47,121 nucleotides of DNA from an uncultured Methylococcaceae bacterium. GTDB taxonomy: Bacteria; Pseudomonadota; Gammaproteobacteria; Methylococcales; Methylococcaceae. The notes under the pieces were generated by a model. That model was given only the letters and a program-made list of their open reading frames with translations. It made no database searches and was not told the DNA's origin. Below are positions 16,612-26,804 of this stretch, one piece after another (position 1 is the first letter of the stretch; every line of letters begins with the position of its first letter). A program made the translations under genes and the position numbers. The stretch is taken from contig CAIYXP010000399.1 of NCBI GenBank assembly GCA_903930145.1, positions 1 to 47,121 of the forward strand, written 5' to 3'.

Positions 16612-19600
16612 GTGCAACATTTACCCATCTGCATGAAAAACCCTTTCCTTCATCCCTTGCTAACCCGGCGCGTTTGGCTGTCGGGGGGGCTGTTTGTCGG
16701 TTTTGCCTATTTCTTTGTGCTTTATGTGCAATCGGAAAAGCAAATTGACCAAGCCAACTATCTGCGCTTTCAGTCATTTTTGCTGGCAGATGAATTGCGA
16801 CAGTCTTCGGATGATTTGTCACGAATGGCCCGAAGTTTTGTCGTGACAGGCCAACCGTCCTACCAAGCCTATTATCGAGAAATCCTAGATATCAGAAATG
16901 GCCAAATTCCTAGGCCCGAGGGTTACCAGTTTTATTACTGGGACATGGTCACCTCTTATAAGAAACCAAGCCGTTTTAATTCCCAAAGTTCTATTCCATT
17001 GATCGAGTTAATGCGCGATGCGGGTTTCAGTGCGATGGAATTCAGCAAACTTGAAGAGTCCAAGGCCAATTCCGATGCTTTGACGGCTATCGAATTTGAA
17101 GCCATGCGATTGGCATCGACCGTGGGTGCCGAGGCTGAATCGCAACGGGACAAGGCCATCAAAATGTTATTTGATGACCGTTATAACCAAGCCAAAGCCA
17201 CCATCATGAAACCCATAGGGGAGTTTTATGAAATGTTGGACCAACGCACATTGGAAGCCATCCACCGTGCTGAACAGTGGGCCGAAGTTCTTCGTTATTG
17301 GGTTGCTTTGATTGGCTTGGCCTTGGTGGTCATGGTATGGAACACCTACAAGCTTTGGCGTTCCACCTTGGATGGCATCATTTTTGACCGTCAGCAAGGA
17401 ATCGTCGCGCTGAGCGAGAGTGAACAGAAATTAAAAGCGGTAGTTGACATCCTGCCCATTGGTCTATGGATACTTGACGAGAAGGGTGGGATCATCTCGA
17501 CTAACATGGCTGCTGAGAAGATTTGGCATGGAAAACGTCATCCGGGTATTGGGCATTATGCTGAATACCGGGCTTGGTGGCCTTCTGGAAAACTCATAGG
17601 GCAGGATGAATGGGCAGCGGCTCGGGCTCTTGGTCAGGGTGAAACCACACTTGACGAGCAGATCGAAATTGAGTGTTTCGACGGTGCGCGCAAGACCATT
17701 CTTAATTCGGCCTTGCCTCTCTGTAATAGTGAGGGCCGTATCACTGGCGCAATTGTCCTCAACAGAGACATCACGGCCATCAAACAAACTGAAGAAGCCT
17801 TGCAACGGATTCAAACCCTACTCAACGAAACGGGTAAAATGGCCCATGTCGGTGGATGGGAATTTGACATTATAAGCAAGGAGTTAATTTGGACGGAGGA
17901 AGTCTACCGAATCCACGAAGTGGATTTGACTTACTGCCCAACAATAAGCTCGGGAATAGCTTTTTACACACCTGAATCCAGGCCGATCTTGGAAAAGGCC
18001 ATAAAACGTGCCATCGATAACGCCGAGCCGTTTAATCTGGATTTGCAATTCATCACCGCCAAGGGCAACCGCCGTTGGGTTCATTCCGTTGGCAAGGCAG
18101 ACCATGACCGGGGTAAGGTGTTGGGCGCTTTTCAAGACATCACCGAGCGCAAATTTGGGGAGGATGCCTTGCTGTTTTTGGCAAAATCTGGCGGTCAGAC
18201 AACTGGGCAGGGTTTTTTCGAGTCATTGGCAATCTATTTAGCCGAGAAATTGCACATGGATTTTGTCTGTATTGATCGTTTGGAAGGGGACGGTCTGAAT
18301 GCCAAAACCTTGGCTGTTTGGAATGATGGCAAATTTGAAGACAATATTATTTATGCATTGAGGGACACCCCTTGCGGTGATGTCGTGGGCAAGGTGATTT
18401 GTTGCTTCCCTGCTTCGGTTTGCCAGTTTTTCCCAAAGGATGAAGTGCTTAAAAATCTGAATGCGGAAAGTTATGTCGGAGCGACCTTGTGGAACCATAT
18501 TGGGAAACCCATTGGGCTGATCGCGCTGATTGGTCAAGAACCCCTGCAAAATAGGCCATTGGCAGAAGCCGTATTGAAAATAGTGGCGGTGCGAGCCGGC
18601 GCTGAACTGGAAAGGCTGGAAACCGAGCGTGCGCTGATAGAGAGCGAAAAACTATATCGATCTCTGTTTGACAACATGCTCAACGGGTTTGCTTATTGCC
18701 AAATGTTGTTCGAGCAGGGCCAGCCGGTAGATTTCATTTATTTGAGTGTCAATAATGCATTTGAAACCTTGACTGGATTAAACCAGGTCGAAGGTAAAAA
18801 GATATCCGAGGTGATTCCCGGCATTCGCGAATCTGACCCTGAGTTGTTTGAAATCTATGGCAGGGTGGCCTTGACAGGGGTTACCGAGCGGGTTGAGATT
18901 TTTTTGAATGCCTTGGGAATTTGGCTTTCGATTGCGATTTATAGCCCCAAACATGAATATTTTGTGGCGATATTCGAGGATATTACGGATAGAAAGCGAG
19001 CGGAAAATGAAATCAAGCAACTGGCTTTTTATGATGCCTTGACGGGCTTGCCCAATCGACGCTTATTGTTGGATCGTTTGCGTTTGGCCTTGATGTCCAG
19101 TATGCGCAGCCGTCGCTCTGGCGCTATATTGTTCATTGATTTGGATCACTTTAAAGTGCTCAACGATAATTTTGGGCATGATCAAGGCGACTTATTGCTG
19201 CAACAAGTGGCGCAACGCTTGATGAGTTGTGTCCGCGAGAGCGATACCGTGGCTCGCATGGGAGGGGATGAATTCTTAGTGATGTTGGTGGACTTGTCCG
19301 ACAAGACGCAAGAAGCAGCCATTCAAGCTGAGAGCGTCGGTGAAAAAATATTGGCCGTCCTGAATTTGCCTTATTTTCTGGGTAGCCATGAACACCATAG
19401 TTCGACCAGTATCGGCATCACCCTGTTCGACGGCCAAAAGTTCAGCGTGGAAGATTTGCTGAAACAATCCGACCTCGCCATGTATCAAGCCAAATCGGCG
19501 GGACGCAATACGCTGCGCTTTTTCAATCCAGATATGCAGGAGGCGTTGGAGGTGCGGGCCACACTGGAAAAGGAATTACGGGAAGGTTTGAAAAATGAGC

Positions 19601-20307
19601 ATTTCAGAGTGTATTACCAGCCTCAAGTGGATCAGCGGGGTGTCCTCACGGGTGCGGAAGCCTTGGTGCGTTGGCAGCATCCCAGCCATGGCCTGATGTC
19701 CCCCTGTGAGTTTATTGCCCTAGCCGAAGATACCGGGTTGATACTGCCCTTAGGGAATTGGGTATTGGAAACTGTTTGTGTATTGTTGGCTAGATGGGGG
19801 AGCGAAGAGCAAACGGCCAGTGTGAGTTTGGCGGTGAATGTCTGTGCTCGCCAGTTCCACGCCCCCGATTTTGTGTCAGAGGTGTTAAGGGTGTTGGAGC
19901 AAACCGGTGCCAACCCGCAACGATTAAAGCTAGAACTTACTGAGAGCCTGTTGCTCGACAATGTGGAAGATACCATCGTCAAGATGACGGCATTGAAGGC
20001 TCATGGCGTGTCTTTTTCACTGGATGATTTCGGCATCGGCTATTCTTCGCTCAGCTATTTGAAGCGCTTGCCCTTGGATCAGTTGAAGATCGATGTGTCA
20101 TTTGTCAGGGATTCGTTGACCGACCCCAATGATGCGGCCATCGTTCGCACCATCGTGGCCTTGGGCCAGACCTTGGGTTTGGGGGTGATTGCCGAGGGGG
20201 TTGAAACTGAGTCGCAGAGGGATTTCTTGATCCAACTGGGTTGTCACGCTTTTCAGGGCCATTTGTTCGGTAGGCCAGTGCCGGTGGAGGAGTTGTTAGT
20301 GGCTTAG
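16612..20307 (+). CDS. Membrane PAS/GAF-GGDEF-EAL dual c-di-GMP enzyme
   Basis: This 1231-residue protein has an inner-membrane sensor half: TM1 at about 21-40, a periplasmic domain with DELRQSSDDLSRMARSFVVTG, and TM2 at about 227-248. Then come two PAS domains (about 270-393 and 400-513), a GAF-like domain (520-665), a third PAS (680-798), GGDEF (801-970) and EAL (985-1228). The GGDEF motif is intact (884-888), with an RxxD inhibitory site (RESD, 875-878). EAL is intact (1016-1018), with DDFGIGYSSLSYLKRLPLD. Both synthesis and breakdown of c-di-GMP are possible. The GTG at 16612 or ATG at 16633 may be the start; it begins just after lolD. The signal is unknown. Confidence 0.9.
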   Translation: MQHLPICMKNPFLHPLLTRRVWLSGGLFVGFAYFFVLYVQSEKQIDQANYLRFQSFLLADELRQSSDDLSRMARSFVVTGQPSYQAYYREILDIRNGQIPRPEGYQFYYWDMVTSYKKPSRFNSQSSIPLIELMRDAGFSAMEFSKLEESKANSDALTAIEFEAMRLASTVGAEAESQRDKAIKMLFDDRYNQAKATIMKPIGEFYEMLDQRTLEAIHRAEQWAEVLRYWVALIGLALVVMVWNTYKLWRSTLDGIIFDRQQGIVALSESEQKLKAVVDILPIGLWILDEKGGIISTNMAAEKIWHGKRHPGIGHYAEYRAWWPSGKLIGQDEWAAARALGQGETTLDEQIEIECFDGARKTILNSALPLCNSEGRITGAIVLNRDITAIKQTEEALQRIQTLLNETGKMAHVGGWEFDIISKELIWTEEVYRIHEVDLTYCPTISSGIAFYTPESRPILEKAIKRAIDNAEPFNLDLQFITAKGNRRWVHSVGKADHDRGKVLGAFQDITERKFGEDALLFLAKSGGQTTGQGFFESLAIYLAEKLHMDFVCIDRLEGDGLNAKTLAVWNDGKFEDNIIYALRDTPCGDVVGKVICCFPASVCQFFPKDEVLKNLNAESYVGATLWNHIGKPIGLIALIGQEPLQNRPLAEAVLKIVAVRAGAELERLETERALIESEKLYRSLFDNMLNGFAYCQMLFEQGQPVDFIYLSVNNAFETLTGLNQVEGKKISEVIPGIRESDPELFEIYGRVALTGVTERVEIFLNALGIWLSIAIYSPKHEYFVAIFEDITDRKRAENEIKQLAFYDALTGLPNRRLLLDRLRLALMSSMRSRRSGAILFIDLDHFKVLNDNFGHDQGDLLLQQVAQRLMSCVRESDTVARMGGDEFLVMLVDLSDKTQEAAIQAESVGEKILAVLNLPYFLGSHEHHSSTSIGITLFDGQKFSVEDLLKQSDLAMYQAKSAGRNTLRFFNPDMQEALEVRATLEKELREGLKNEHFRVYYQPQVDQRGVLTGAEALVRWQHPSHGLMSPCEFIALAEDTGLILPLGNWVLETVCVLLARWGSEEQTASVSLAVNVCARQFHAPDFVSEVLRVLEQTGANPQRLKLELTESLLLDNVEDTIVKMTALKAHGVSFSLDDFGIGYSSLSYLKRLPLDQLKIDVSFVRDSLTDPNDAAIVRTIVALGQTLGLGVIAEGVETESQRDFLIQLGCHAFQGHLFGRPVPVEELLVA

Positions 20308-20337
20308 CCTGTAACCATGCCAAACTGTTGAATTAAG

Positions 20338-20453
20338 CCGTTCGTGGTAAGCCTGTCGAAGACTCTCCCGAGCGAAGTCGAAGGGCATGAAGGTTCTTAA
20401 TTTTAGTTACTTGGCATTTTCCATTCACCCTTCGACTTCGCTCAGGGCGAACG
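20338..20453. repeat. Dispersed inverted repeat between convergent genes
   Basis: GAGCGAAGTCGAAGGG (20370-20385) and CCCTTCGACTTCGCTC (20428-20443) are perfect 16-bp inverted arms about 42 bp apart. They are flanked by CCGTTCGTGGTAAGCCTGTC on the left and GGGCGAACGG on the right. This is the widespread proteobacterial intergenic repeat type. Lying between convergent genes, it may act as a terminator. Confidence 0.75.
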
Positions 20454-20500
20454 GAAAATTCCTGTGTCAATAGCATTGCCATTTTAATAGCGTTGCCACC

Positions 20501-21097
20501 CTATTTGCCGATTTCTTCCCTATGCTTCAGCATTCGCATGAAGTTGCTGTAGGTCTCCCTGACCATGAGCGGTGTGTCCAAGGCGATGTTTCTATATTTG
20601 CGCAGTTGCAACTTATGCAATACGGCCCTGCGCCACAGAAATTGAACGCCAAAATAGCCTAACACCGCCCCTGCATTCATTAGAATGAAGCAGCCTAATA
20701 GTAGGGGTGTGCCGAGTTCCATGGCTTTTTCTATGGAAAAAAGTTGGGAAAACTGTTCAAATTGGAAAGAGCCTTGACCTAACACCCAAGAACCGATTTT
20801 GTACGCCACATAATACATGGGCAGCCAAGTCACGGGATTGGTGATCCAGACCAATGCGACAGAAATCGGCAGATTGGCGTTGAAATAAATCGCAAGGACG
20901 GCAGCAATCACCATTTGCCAAGGCAGGGGAGGGGTGTACATGGCCCAAAAGCCTACGGCAAATGCCATCGAAACGGAACGCCGGTTGAGATGCCACAAGT
21001 TGGGCCTATGCAATTTTTCTCCGAGAAATTCCAATCCTTTGATAGCTTTTATTTTTTCTCGGTCGGGCGTGAAGCGCAGTAATAGTTTTTTGGACAT
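20501..21097 (-). CDS. DUF2062 membrane protein
   Basis: This 198-residue protein has three or four membrane segments. It begins MSKKLLLRFTPDREKIKA, then LHRPNLWHLNRRSVSMAFAVGFW and PLPWQMVIAAVLAI, followed by NLPISVALVWITNPVTWLPMYY, the hallmark of DUF2062. The start at 21097 follows AGGA about 12 bp upstream; longer in-frame starts run into the divergent comEC gene. The function of the family is unknown. Confidence 0.85.
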   Translation of the reverse strand: MSKKLLLRFTPDREKIKAIKGLEFLGEKLHRPNLWHLNRRSVSMAFAVGFWAMYTPPLPWQMVIAAVLAIYFNANLPISVALVWITNPVTWLPMYYVAYKIGSWVLGQGSFQFEQFSQLFSIEKAMELGTPLLLGCFILMNAGAVLGYFGVQFLWRRAVLHKLQLRKYRNIALDTPLMVRETYSNFMRMLKHREEIGK

Positions 21098-21170
21098 GGG
21101 TTCAGTTTTTCCTGAAAGGTACGGTGTTTTTGTTCTTAAAGCCTTCATTCTACGTCTTGGATAATAAAAG

Positions 21171-23474
21171 TTGAATGAAATTTTGTCTTCCAACAAAGCT
21201 TTTTCTCTACGACTGCATTTGACCGCAGTAGCGGGGATAATTTCCGCGCAACAATTTTCGACACTCCCGCCGTTTTGGGTCATCGTTTGTGGCTTGATTG
21301 TGGCTGTGAGTCTGTGGTTTGCACAGTGGCGAATGCTTGCCGTTTTCTTGCTTGGAATGGTGTGGGCGTTGAGTTTTGCCAGTTTACGTCAGCAAGACCT
21401 GTTATCTTCGGTATTGGAAAGGCAGGATGTGTTAGTCGAAGGCAGGGTTGCCGGCATTCCCGTTGAGTTTGACCAGGGTTTGCGGTTCGTCTTACGTACC
21501 GAGTCGGTCTTGGAACCCATGGGGGCACAATTGCCGTCTCAGTTCCGTCTCAGTTGGTATAAGAAGGATGCAAAGGTAAAGGCCGGCGAGCTTTGGCGTT
21601 TGCGGGTTCGCTTGAAGCGCCCACATGGTTTTTTCAATCCAGGGGGGATGGATTATGAACTGTGGATGTTCTCCCAAGCGCTTGGGGCCAATGGCTATGT
21701 CCGCGAAGATGCCACTAACCAGAAGCTGGATGATGCCCCTAGTTTTTCGCTTCAGGGCAACAGGCAAAAACTTTATGATCTGCTGAGCAAAACCCTGGCT
21801 GGCAGTGATATGGCCGGCATTGTCATTGCCTTGGTCATGGGTGCGGAAAATGCAATCAGTCAAGCGCAATGGGATGTTTTGCGACGCACTGGCACGGCCC
21901 ATTTGGTGGCTATTTCCGGTTCCCATATCAGCTTAATCAGCGGCATGGTTTTCTTGCTGGTGCGCTTTGCTTGCTCAAGATTGGGTATCAAGCGCCACCC
22001 GCCTCAAAACATAGCGGCATCTGCGGCTTTCATTGCAGCCTTGTGGTATTCGGCATTGGCGGATTTTGCCATTCCCACGCAAAGGGCGTTGATCATGATC
22101 TTTATCGTCATGGCGGCGATCATCACCCAGCGCAATGTCAGGCCCATACCCACGCTTGCCTTGGCTTTGTTTGCGGTGAGTCTACGCGACCCTTGGGCAG
22201 TGTTGTCACCGGGCTTTTGGTTGTCCTTTGGTGCGGTTGCGCTCATCCTGCTGGTGATTGCCGGTCGTCTGCGACCGTCGGGTTGGTGGGCAGACTTATG
22301 CAAGATCAATTGGGCCACGTCGTTGGGCTTGGCACCGCTGTTACTGATTTTTTTCCAGCAAGTTTCTTTGATTTCCCCCATAGCCAATCTGTTAGCCGTG
22401 CCAACCATAGGATTTGCGCTAACGCCGGTATGTCTGGTGGGTGCGCTCTTGCTCGGCATTATTCCGCCGGTGGGAGAGTTAATATTGCATGGGTCGGAAT
22501 TTATGCTGGGATGTATTTGGTGGGTGCTGGAAAGGCTCTCCGACTTGCCTTGGTCGCAGTGGCAACATGCCTCGCCGCCCGCTTGGACCTTGCCGCTGGC
22601 TTTGCTAGGTTCGGCACTTTTATTGGCCCCAAAGGGCATTCCGGCCCGTTGGCTGGGTTTGGTGTTGCTGATTCCTGCTTTGACCCATGTGCCGCCACCG
22701 CCCGAGACAGGCCATTTCCGGCTGACCCTGCTAGATGTCGGTCAGGCGTTGGCCGGTGTCGTGCAAACTAAACAGCATAATTTAGTGTTTGACACGGGGG
22801 CCAAGCTAGGCAAAAACTTTGACACGGGTGAAGCGGTCGTTGGGCCGTTTTTAAGGCAGCAGGGCATGAATGTGATTGACGTGTTGGTGGTCAGTCATGG
22901 TGACAATGACCATATAGGCGGGGCGGACTCCCTTTTACAAGATTTTGCCGTTGGTCAAATCTATAGTAGTGTGCCAGACAAATTGCCCGCCCCAGTGGAA
23001 CCTTGTCGTAACGGATTAAGTTGGGAATGGGATGGTGTCCGTTTCGACCTACTGTCGCCATTTGGCACCTTGGGCAACGAAAATGACAATTCTTGTGTGC
23101 TGAGGGTCAGTTCGCCCTTCGGTTCCACGTTGTTCACGGGCGACATCGAAAAGAACGCGGAAGCCAAACTGGTGGAACACTATGGCGAAAACTTGCAGAC
23201 CGACATCTTGATCGCCCCGCACCATGGCAGCAAAACCTCATCCAGCAAAGCATTCCTGGATGCAGTGAAGCCGTCTTATGTGTTGATTCCCACAGGTTAT
23301 CTCAACCGCTGGAATTTCCCGCATCCCGATGTCATGAAGCGGTATCAGTCAATCAACGCCACTGTGTTGGATTCGGCGCATTCTGGGTCCATCACGGTCG
23401 AGCCAAATGTGTCATTGCCAGAATCTTACCGTCAAACCCATGGACGTTATTGGAATGCCAAACCCGATCATTGA
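21171..23474 (+). CDS. comEC: ComEC/Rec2 DNA-uptake channel
   Basis: This 767-residue protein carries DNA across the inner membrane during natural transformation. The N-terminus has membrane helices and an OB-like DUF4131 domain (about 30-190). The Competence domain (about 210-480) contains ALVMGAENAISQAQWDVLRRTGTAHLVAISGSH and YSALADFAIPTQRALIM. The C-terminal metallo-beta-lactamase domain (about 510-767) has LLDVGQALAGVV, SHGDNDHIGGADSLL and APHHGSKTSSS, so the nuclease-like metal site looks complete. The likely start is a TTG at 21171 with a weak ribosome binding site. It is divergent from the DUF2062 gene. Confidence 0.93.
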   Translation: MNEILSSNKAFSLRLHLTAVAGIISAQQFSTLPPFWVIVCGLIVAVSLWFAQWRMLAVFLLGMVWALSFASLRQQDLLSSVLERQDVLVEGRVAGIPVEFDQGLRFVLRTESVLEPMGAQLPSQFRLSWYKKDAKVKAGELWRLRVRLKRPHGFFNPGGMDYELWMFSQALGANGYVREDATNQKLDDAPSFSLQGNRQKLYDLLSKTLAGSDMAGIVIALVMGAENAISQAQWDVLRRTGTAHLVAISGSHISLISGMVFLLVRFACSRLGIKRHPPQNIAASAAFIAALWYSALADFAIPTQRALIMIFIVMAAIITQRNVRPIPTLALALFAVSLRDPWAVLSPGFWLSFGAVALILLVIAGRLRPSGWWADLCKINWATSLGLAPLLLIFFQQVSLISPIANLLAVPTIGFALTPVCLVGALLLGIIPPVGELILHGSEFMLGCIWWVLERLSDLPWSQWQHASPPAWTLPLALLGSALLLAPKGIPARWLGLVLLIPALTHVPPPPETGHFRLTLLDVGQALAGVVQTKQHNLVFDTGAKLGKNFDTGEAVVGPFLRQQGMNVIDVLVVSHGDNDHIGGADSLLQDFAVGQIYSSVPDKLPAPVEPCRNGLSWEWDGVRFDLLSPFGTLGNENDNSCVLRVSSPFGSTLFTGDIEKNAEAKLVEHYGENLQTDILIAPHHGSKTSSSKAFLDAVKPSYVLIPTGYLNRWNFPHPDVMKRYQSINATVLDSAHSGSITVEPNVSLPESYRQTHGRYWNAKPDH

Positions 23475-23510
23475 AATCAGGGTCTTGCCTGACAGTAAAC
23501 GCCAATATCC

Positions 23511-23575
23511 TTGGTCTGGGTAACAACCCAGCCAATCAGTGGTCTCATGCTATTAGTCCTAAACATTCGTTAGGA
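23511..23575 (+). other. Two hairpins in the glyA leader
   Basis: CTGGGT/ACCCAG (23516-23531), extended by TTGG/CCAA around a one-base bulge, and TCCTAA/TTAGGA (23557-23575) lie between comEC and glyA. Neither has a strong T-tract. They may be a comEC terminator, a leader structure or chance. No known riboswitch core was recognised. Confidence 0.3.
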
Positions 23576-23655
23576 ATAAAATTTCTTATAAGGCTCATAG
23601 TGCCATATAAGGTAGAATAGATGTCTTAAACGTATCCAAAGAGTAGGGTCAAATT

Positions 23656-24912
23656 ATGTATAGCAAGGGTATGGAAATCGCCGGTTTCGACGATGAGTTG
23701 TGGGCCGCGATACAGAACGAAGAAAAACGGCAAGAAGAACATATCGAACTGATTGCTTCAGAAAATTACGCCAGCTTGCGCGTGTTGCAGGCGCAAGGCA
23801 GTGTGTTGACCAACAAATACGCTGAAGGCTACCCAGGCAAACGCTACTATGGCGGTTGTGAATATGTTGATGTGGTGGAGACGCTCGCCATTGAACGGGC
23901 CAAAAAGCTATTTGGGGCAGATTTTGCCAATGTGCAGGCACATTCCGGTTCGCAAGCCAACGCTGCCACCTATATGGCGCTGGTCGAGCCAGGCGACACC
24001 ATTTTGGGCATGAGTTTGGCCCATGGTGGACATTTGACTCATGGAGCCAAAGTCAACTTTTCGGGTAAGATTTACCATGCCTATCAGTATGGCTTGGACC
24101 CGGCGACAGGTGAAATTGATTACAACCAGGTTCATGATTTGGCTCTTCAACATAAGCCGAAAATGATTGTGGCCGGTTTCTCAGCGTATTCCCGAATCGT
24201 GGATTGGCAGCGCTTCCGCGACATTGCCGATGAAGTTGGGGCCTATTTTGTGGTGGACATGGCTCATGTGGCGGGTTTGGTGGCCGCAGGGCTTTATCCA
24301 AACCCAGTGCAAATAGCCGATGTAACCACTACCACGACGCATAAGACCTTGCGTGGTCCTCGTGGAGGCTTGATTTTAGCCAAGGCCAATCCAGACATTG
24401 AGAAAAAACTCAATTCACTGGTGTTTCCGGGCATTCAGGGCGGGCCGTTGATGCATGTCATTGCCGCCAAGGCAGTCGCTTTACTGGAAGCTTTGCAGCC
24501 CGATTTCAAGCATTACCAAGCCCAAGTGCTAGAAAATGCCAGGGCAATGGCCGAGGCATTCATCGCTCGCGGTTTCAACATTGTCTCTGGTGGCACAGAC
24601 AACCATTTGTTCCTGGTCGATCTGATTTCCCACGGATTGACTGGCAAATTGGCGGATGCAAAACTGGGTGAAGCTTTCATTACCGTCAATAAGAATGCCG
24701 TACCCAACGATCCGCAATCGCCTTTTGTCACCAGCGGCATACGCATAGGCACACCTGCCGTGACCACCCGTGGCTTCGGCAAGGATGAATGCATCGAACT
24801 CACTGGCTGGGTTTGCGATGTGTTGGAAAACCCAGAAAGCGACGAAGTGATTCATCGAGTTAGGAAACAAGTGCTTGAGCTTTGCCATCGATTCCCGGTT
24901 TACCCGCAATAA
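23656..24912 (+). CDS. glyA: Serine hydroxymethyltransferase
   Basis: This 418-residue PLP enzyme interconverts serine and glycine with tetrahydrofolate, supplying one-carbon units. Signatures include [51 protein letters not shown] and the PLP lysine K230 in [14 protein letters not shown]. The length is normal. In many gammaproteobacteria glyA is followed by nrdR and ribD; here nrdR is absent, and a strong terminator stands between glyA and ribD. Confidence 0.97.
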   Translation: MYSKGMEIAGFDDELWAAIQNEEKRQEEHIELIASENYASLRVLQAQGSVLTNKYAEGYPGKRYYGGCEYVDVVETLAIERAKKLFGADFANVQAHSGSQANAATYMALVEPGDTILGMSLAHGGHLTHGAKVNFSGKIYHAYQYGLDPATGEIDYNQVHDLALQHKPKMIVAGFSAYSRIVDWQRFRDIADEVGAYFVVDMAHVAGLVAAGLYPNPVQIADVTTTTTHKTLRGPRGGLILAKANPDIEKKLNSLVFPGIQGGPLMHVIAAKAVALLEALQPDFKHYQAQVLENARAMAEAFIARGFNIVSGGTDNHLFLVDLISHGLTGKLADAKLGEAFITVNKNAVPNDPQSPFVTSGIRIGTPAVTTRGFGKDECIELTGWVCDVLENPESDEVIHRVRKQVLELCHRFPVYPQ

Positions 24913-24918
24913 TAGTGG

Positions 24919-24949
24919 GGGCGGGTTCAAAACCCGCCCTTTTGCTTTT
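24919..24949 (+). terminator. Rho-independent terminator after glyA
   Basis: GGGCGGGTT (24919-24927) pairs perfectly with AACCCGCCC (24931-24939) across a 3-nt loop, followed by TTTTGCTTTT. It should separate glyA from the riboflavin genes. Confidence 0.9.
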
Positions 24950-25005
24950 GGGGTGTGAGTCTTCAGCATTCCTATTTCATAGGAAAATGGTGATGCAGCC
25001 AACCC

Positions 25006-26130
25006 ATGACTTTCTCTTCAATGCCAGACATGAAAATCACTCCTGGAGATGCGCAATTCATGGCCCAAGCCATACGCTTGGCGGAACGCGGTTTCAACAC
25101 GACTTCACCCAATCCCCGGGTTGGATGTGTGATCGTGCGAGACGGAAAGGTCGTGGGTGAAGGCTGGCACGAGCGGGCTGGCCAACCCCATGCCGAAGTG
25201 CTGGCTTTGCAAGCTGCCGGTGAACTGGCGCGGGGAGGGACTGCTTATGTCAGCTTGGAACCCTGTTGCCATCAAGGCAAGACCCCGCCCTGCACACAAG
25301 CCTTGATTCATGCCGGGGTTAGCCGGGTAGTAGCAGCCATGACCGATCCGAATCCTTTAGTGTCAGGCAAGGGCTTGTCTTGTCTTCAGTCTGCCGACAT
25401 CAAAACCTCCGTCGGTTTGTTGGAAGCAGAGGCCAAGGCACTCAACCCCGGATTTGTTAAACGCATGACGACGGGCCGACCTTGGTTCTTCAGCAAATTG
25501 GCGATGAGTTTGGATGGACGCACGGCGATGGCCTCCGGGGAAAGCCGCTGGATCACCGGCCCGGAAGCCCGGCACGATGTTCATCGTTTGCGCGCACGGA
25601 GTTGTGCGATTCTGACCGGCATTGGGACCGTTTTGGCTGACGACCCATTTCTGACCGCACGTGTTGCGGACACCAACTTAGAACGCCAACCGGCTCGCGT
25701 GGTCGTGGATTCACGCTTTAGATTGCCGCCTACTGCCAAACTGCTCACTCAGCCGGGGCGTACCCTGCTGTTAGGTTTGGAAGCAGAAGCAGCGAAAGCT
25801 CAAGCTTTGCAGGAAGCAGGGGCGGAAATCCATTTTCTACCCGCCGGCTTGGATGGAAGAGTGGATTTGAATGCGGCAATCGAATTGCTTGGTGAGCTTC
25901 AATTCAACGAGGTCATGGTGGAGGCAGGCGCGACGCTAAACGGCGAATTGCTGCGTGATGGGTTGGTGGATGAATATGTGGTTTATCTGGCACCTTGTGT
26001 GCTCGGTGACGAAGGCAGGGGATTGTTTCATTTGCCGGGTTTGGAATTGATGGCGGATCGGTTTGAGTTGGCTATAAAAGATGTACGGAGCGTGGGGAAG
26101 GATATTCGAATAACGCTGAGAAAAGTTTGA
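25006..26130 (+). CDS. ribD: Bifunctional pyrimidine deaminase/reductase RibD
   Basis: This protein of up to 374 residues performs the second and third steps of riboflavin synthesis. The N-terminal deaminase has SPNPRVGCVIV, the zinc ligands of PHAEVLAL and SLEPCCHQGKTPPC. The C-terminal reductase (about 150-374) starts at RPWFFSKLAMSLDGRTA and contains SRWITGPEARHDVH and EAGATLNGELL. The start is uncertain: ATG codons at 25006, 25021 and 25030 are all in frame, and the family favours the later ones. It is the first gene of the riboflavin cluster; four foreign-looking genes separate it from ribE. Confidence 0.95.
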   Translation: MTFSSMPDMKITPGDAQFMAQAIRLAERGFNTTSPNPRVGCVIVRDGKVVGEGWHERAGQPHAEVLALQAAGELARGGTAYVSLEPCCHQGKTPPCTQALIHAGVSRVVAAMTDPNPLVSGKGLSCLQSADIKTSVGLLEAEAKALNPGFVKRMTTGRPWFFSKLAMSLDGRTAMASGESRWITGPEARHDVHRLRARSCAILTGIGTVLADDPFLTARVADTNLERQPARVVVDSRFRLPPTAKLLTQPGRTLLLGLEAEAAKAQALQEAGAEIHFLPAGLDGRVDLNAAIELLGELQFNEVMVEAGATLNGELLRDGLVDEYVVYLAPCVLGDEGRGLFHLPGLELMADRFELAIKDVRSVGKDIRITLRKV

Positions 26131-26156
26131 GATAAACATGCATATATCCAAAATTC

Positions 26157-26483
26157 ATGAAGCCGCTTAGTTTTGTCGGTTCGTCGCTCGATGATTTGCG
26201 AGATTTTCCTCTTGAGGTCAGACGCGAATGTGGGCGCGAACTAAATCGTGTTCAAAATGGATTGATGCCAACTGATTGGAAGCCAATGTTGCAGATTGGG
26301 GCGGGTGTCTATGAATTAAGGGTACACATATTGGGAGAATGGAGAGTGATTTACATCGCCCGACATAAAGATACCGTTTATGTACTCCATGCCTTCCATA
26401 AAAAGACCCAACAGACCCGGCAATCGGATATTAACCTCGCAAGAAAACGCTATCAAATATTGGAGATAAATCATGATAAATGA
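26157..26483 (+). CDS. HigB/RelE-type toxin (Gp49-like)
   Basis: This 108-residue protein resembles phage-derived Gp49-like/HigB toxins: SLDDLRDFPLEVRRECGREL, then YELRVHILGEWRVIYIAR and VYVLHAFHKKTQQTRQSDI. Such toxins are ribosome-associated mRNA nucleases of the RelE fold. It overlaps the next gene, a HTH antitoxin, by 11 bp, the toxin-first order of higBA-like pairs. The codons are more AT-rich than in ribD, suggesting acquisition. Confidence 0.88.
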   Translation: MKPLSFVGSSLDDLRDFPLEVRRECGRELNRVQNGLMPTDWKPMLQIGAGVYELRVHILGEWRVIYIARHKDTVYVLHAFHKKTQQTRQSDINLARKRYQILEINHDK

Positions 26484-26784
26484 AGTCGATCAAAATGAGG
26501 AACGAATTATAGAATCGTGTGGCAATGTTTTCATTGATCTAGGCTTTCCATCAGAAGATGCTGAAATCTATGCATTGAGATCAGAGTTGATGAATCAATT
26601 GGAAATGGTCTTGTTGCAGCGCGGTTGGACTGTTGAAGAAGTCGCAAAGCGCTTGAATATTGGAGTGAAACGGGCAAATGAACTGCTCAGTGGAAAGTGG
26701 CAAAATTTTAGTTTGGATATGCTGGTTACCCTTGCGGCAAGAATTGGTTTAAAAGCTAAAATGGAATTGATAGAAACTGTTTAG
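26473..26784 (+). CDS. HigA-type XRE antitoxin
   Basis: This 103-residue protein has a helix-turn-helix at about 55-80 (WTVEEVAKRLNIGVKRANELLSG) and the tail SLDMLVTLAARIGLKAKMELI, typical of the XRE/HTH_37 antitoxins that pair with Gp49-like toxins. It would neutralise the upstream toxin and repress the operon. The extended N-terminus with FIDLGFPSEDAEIYALRSELM is normal for the family. Confidence 0.88.
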   Translation: MINEVDQNEERIIESCGNVFIDLGFPSEDAEIYALRSELMNQLEMVLLQRGWTVEEVAKRLNIGVKRANELLSGKWQNFSLDMLVTLAARIGLKAKMELIETV

Positions 26785-26804
26785 TATCTTGTTATCAAAC
26801 AATA

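Noticed and set aside
22004-22771. Long frames within comEC on other frames
   Set aside because: Composition follows the comEC codons, and the comEC frame itself carries clear domain motifs throughout.
24913-25030. FMN riboswitch upstream of ribD or ribB
   Set aside because: No conserved FMN aptamer segments were recognisable; the space before ribD holds a plain terminator, and the space before ribB holds palindromic repeats.
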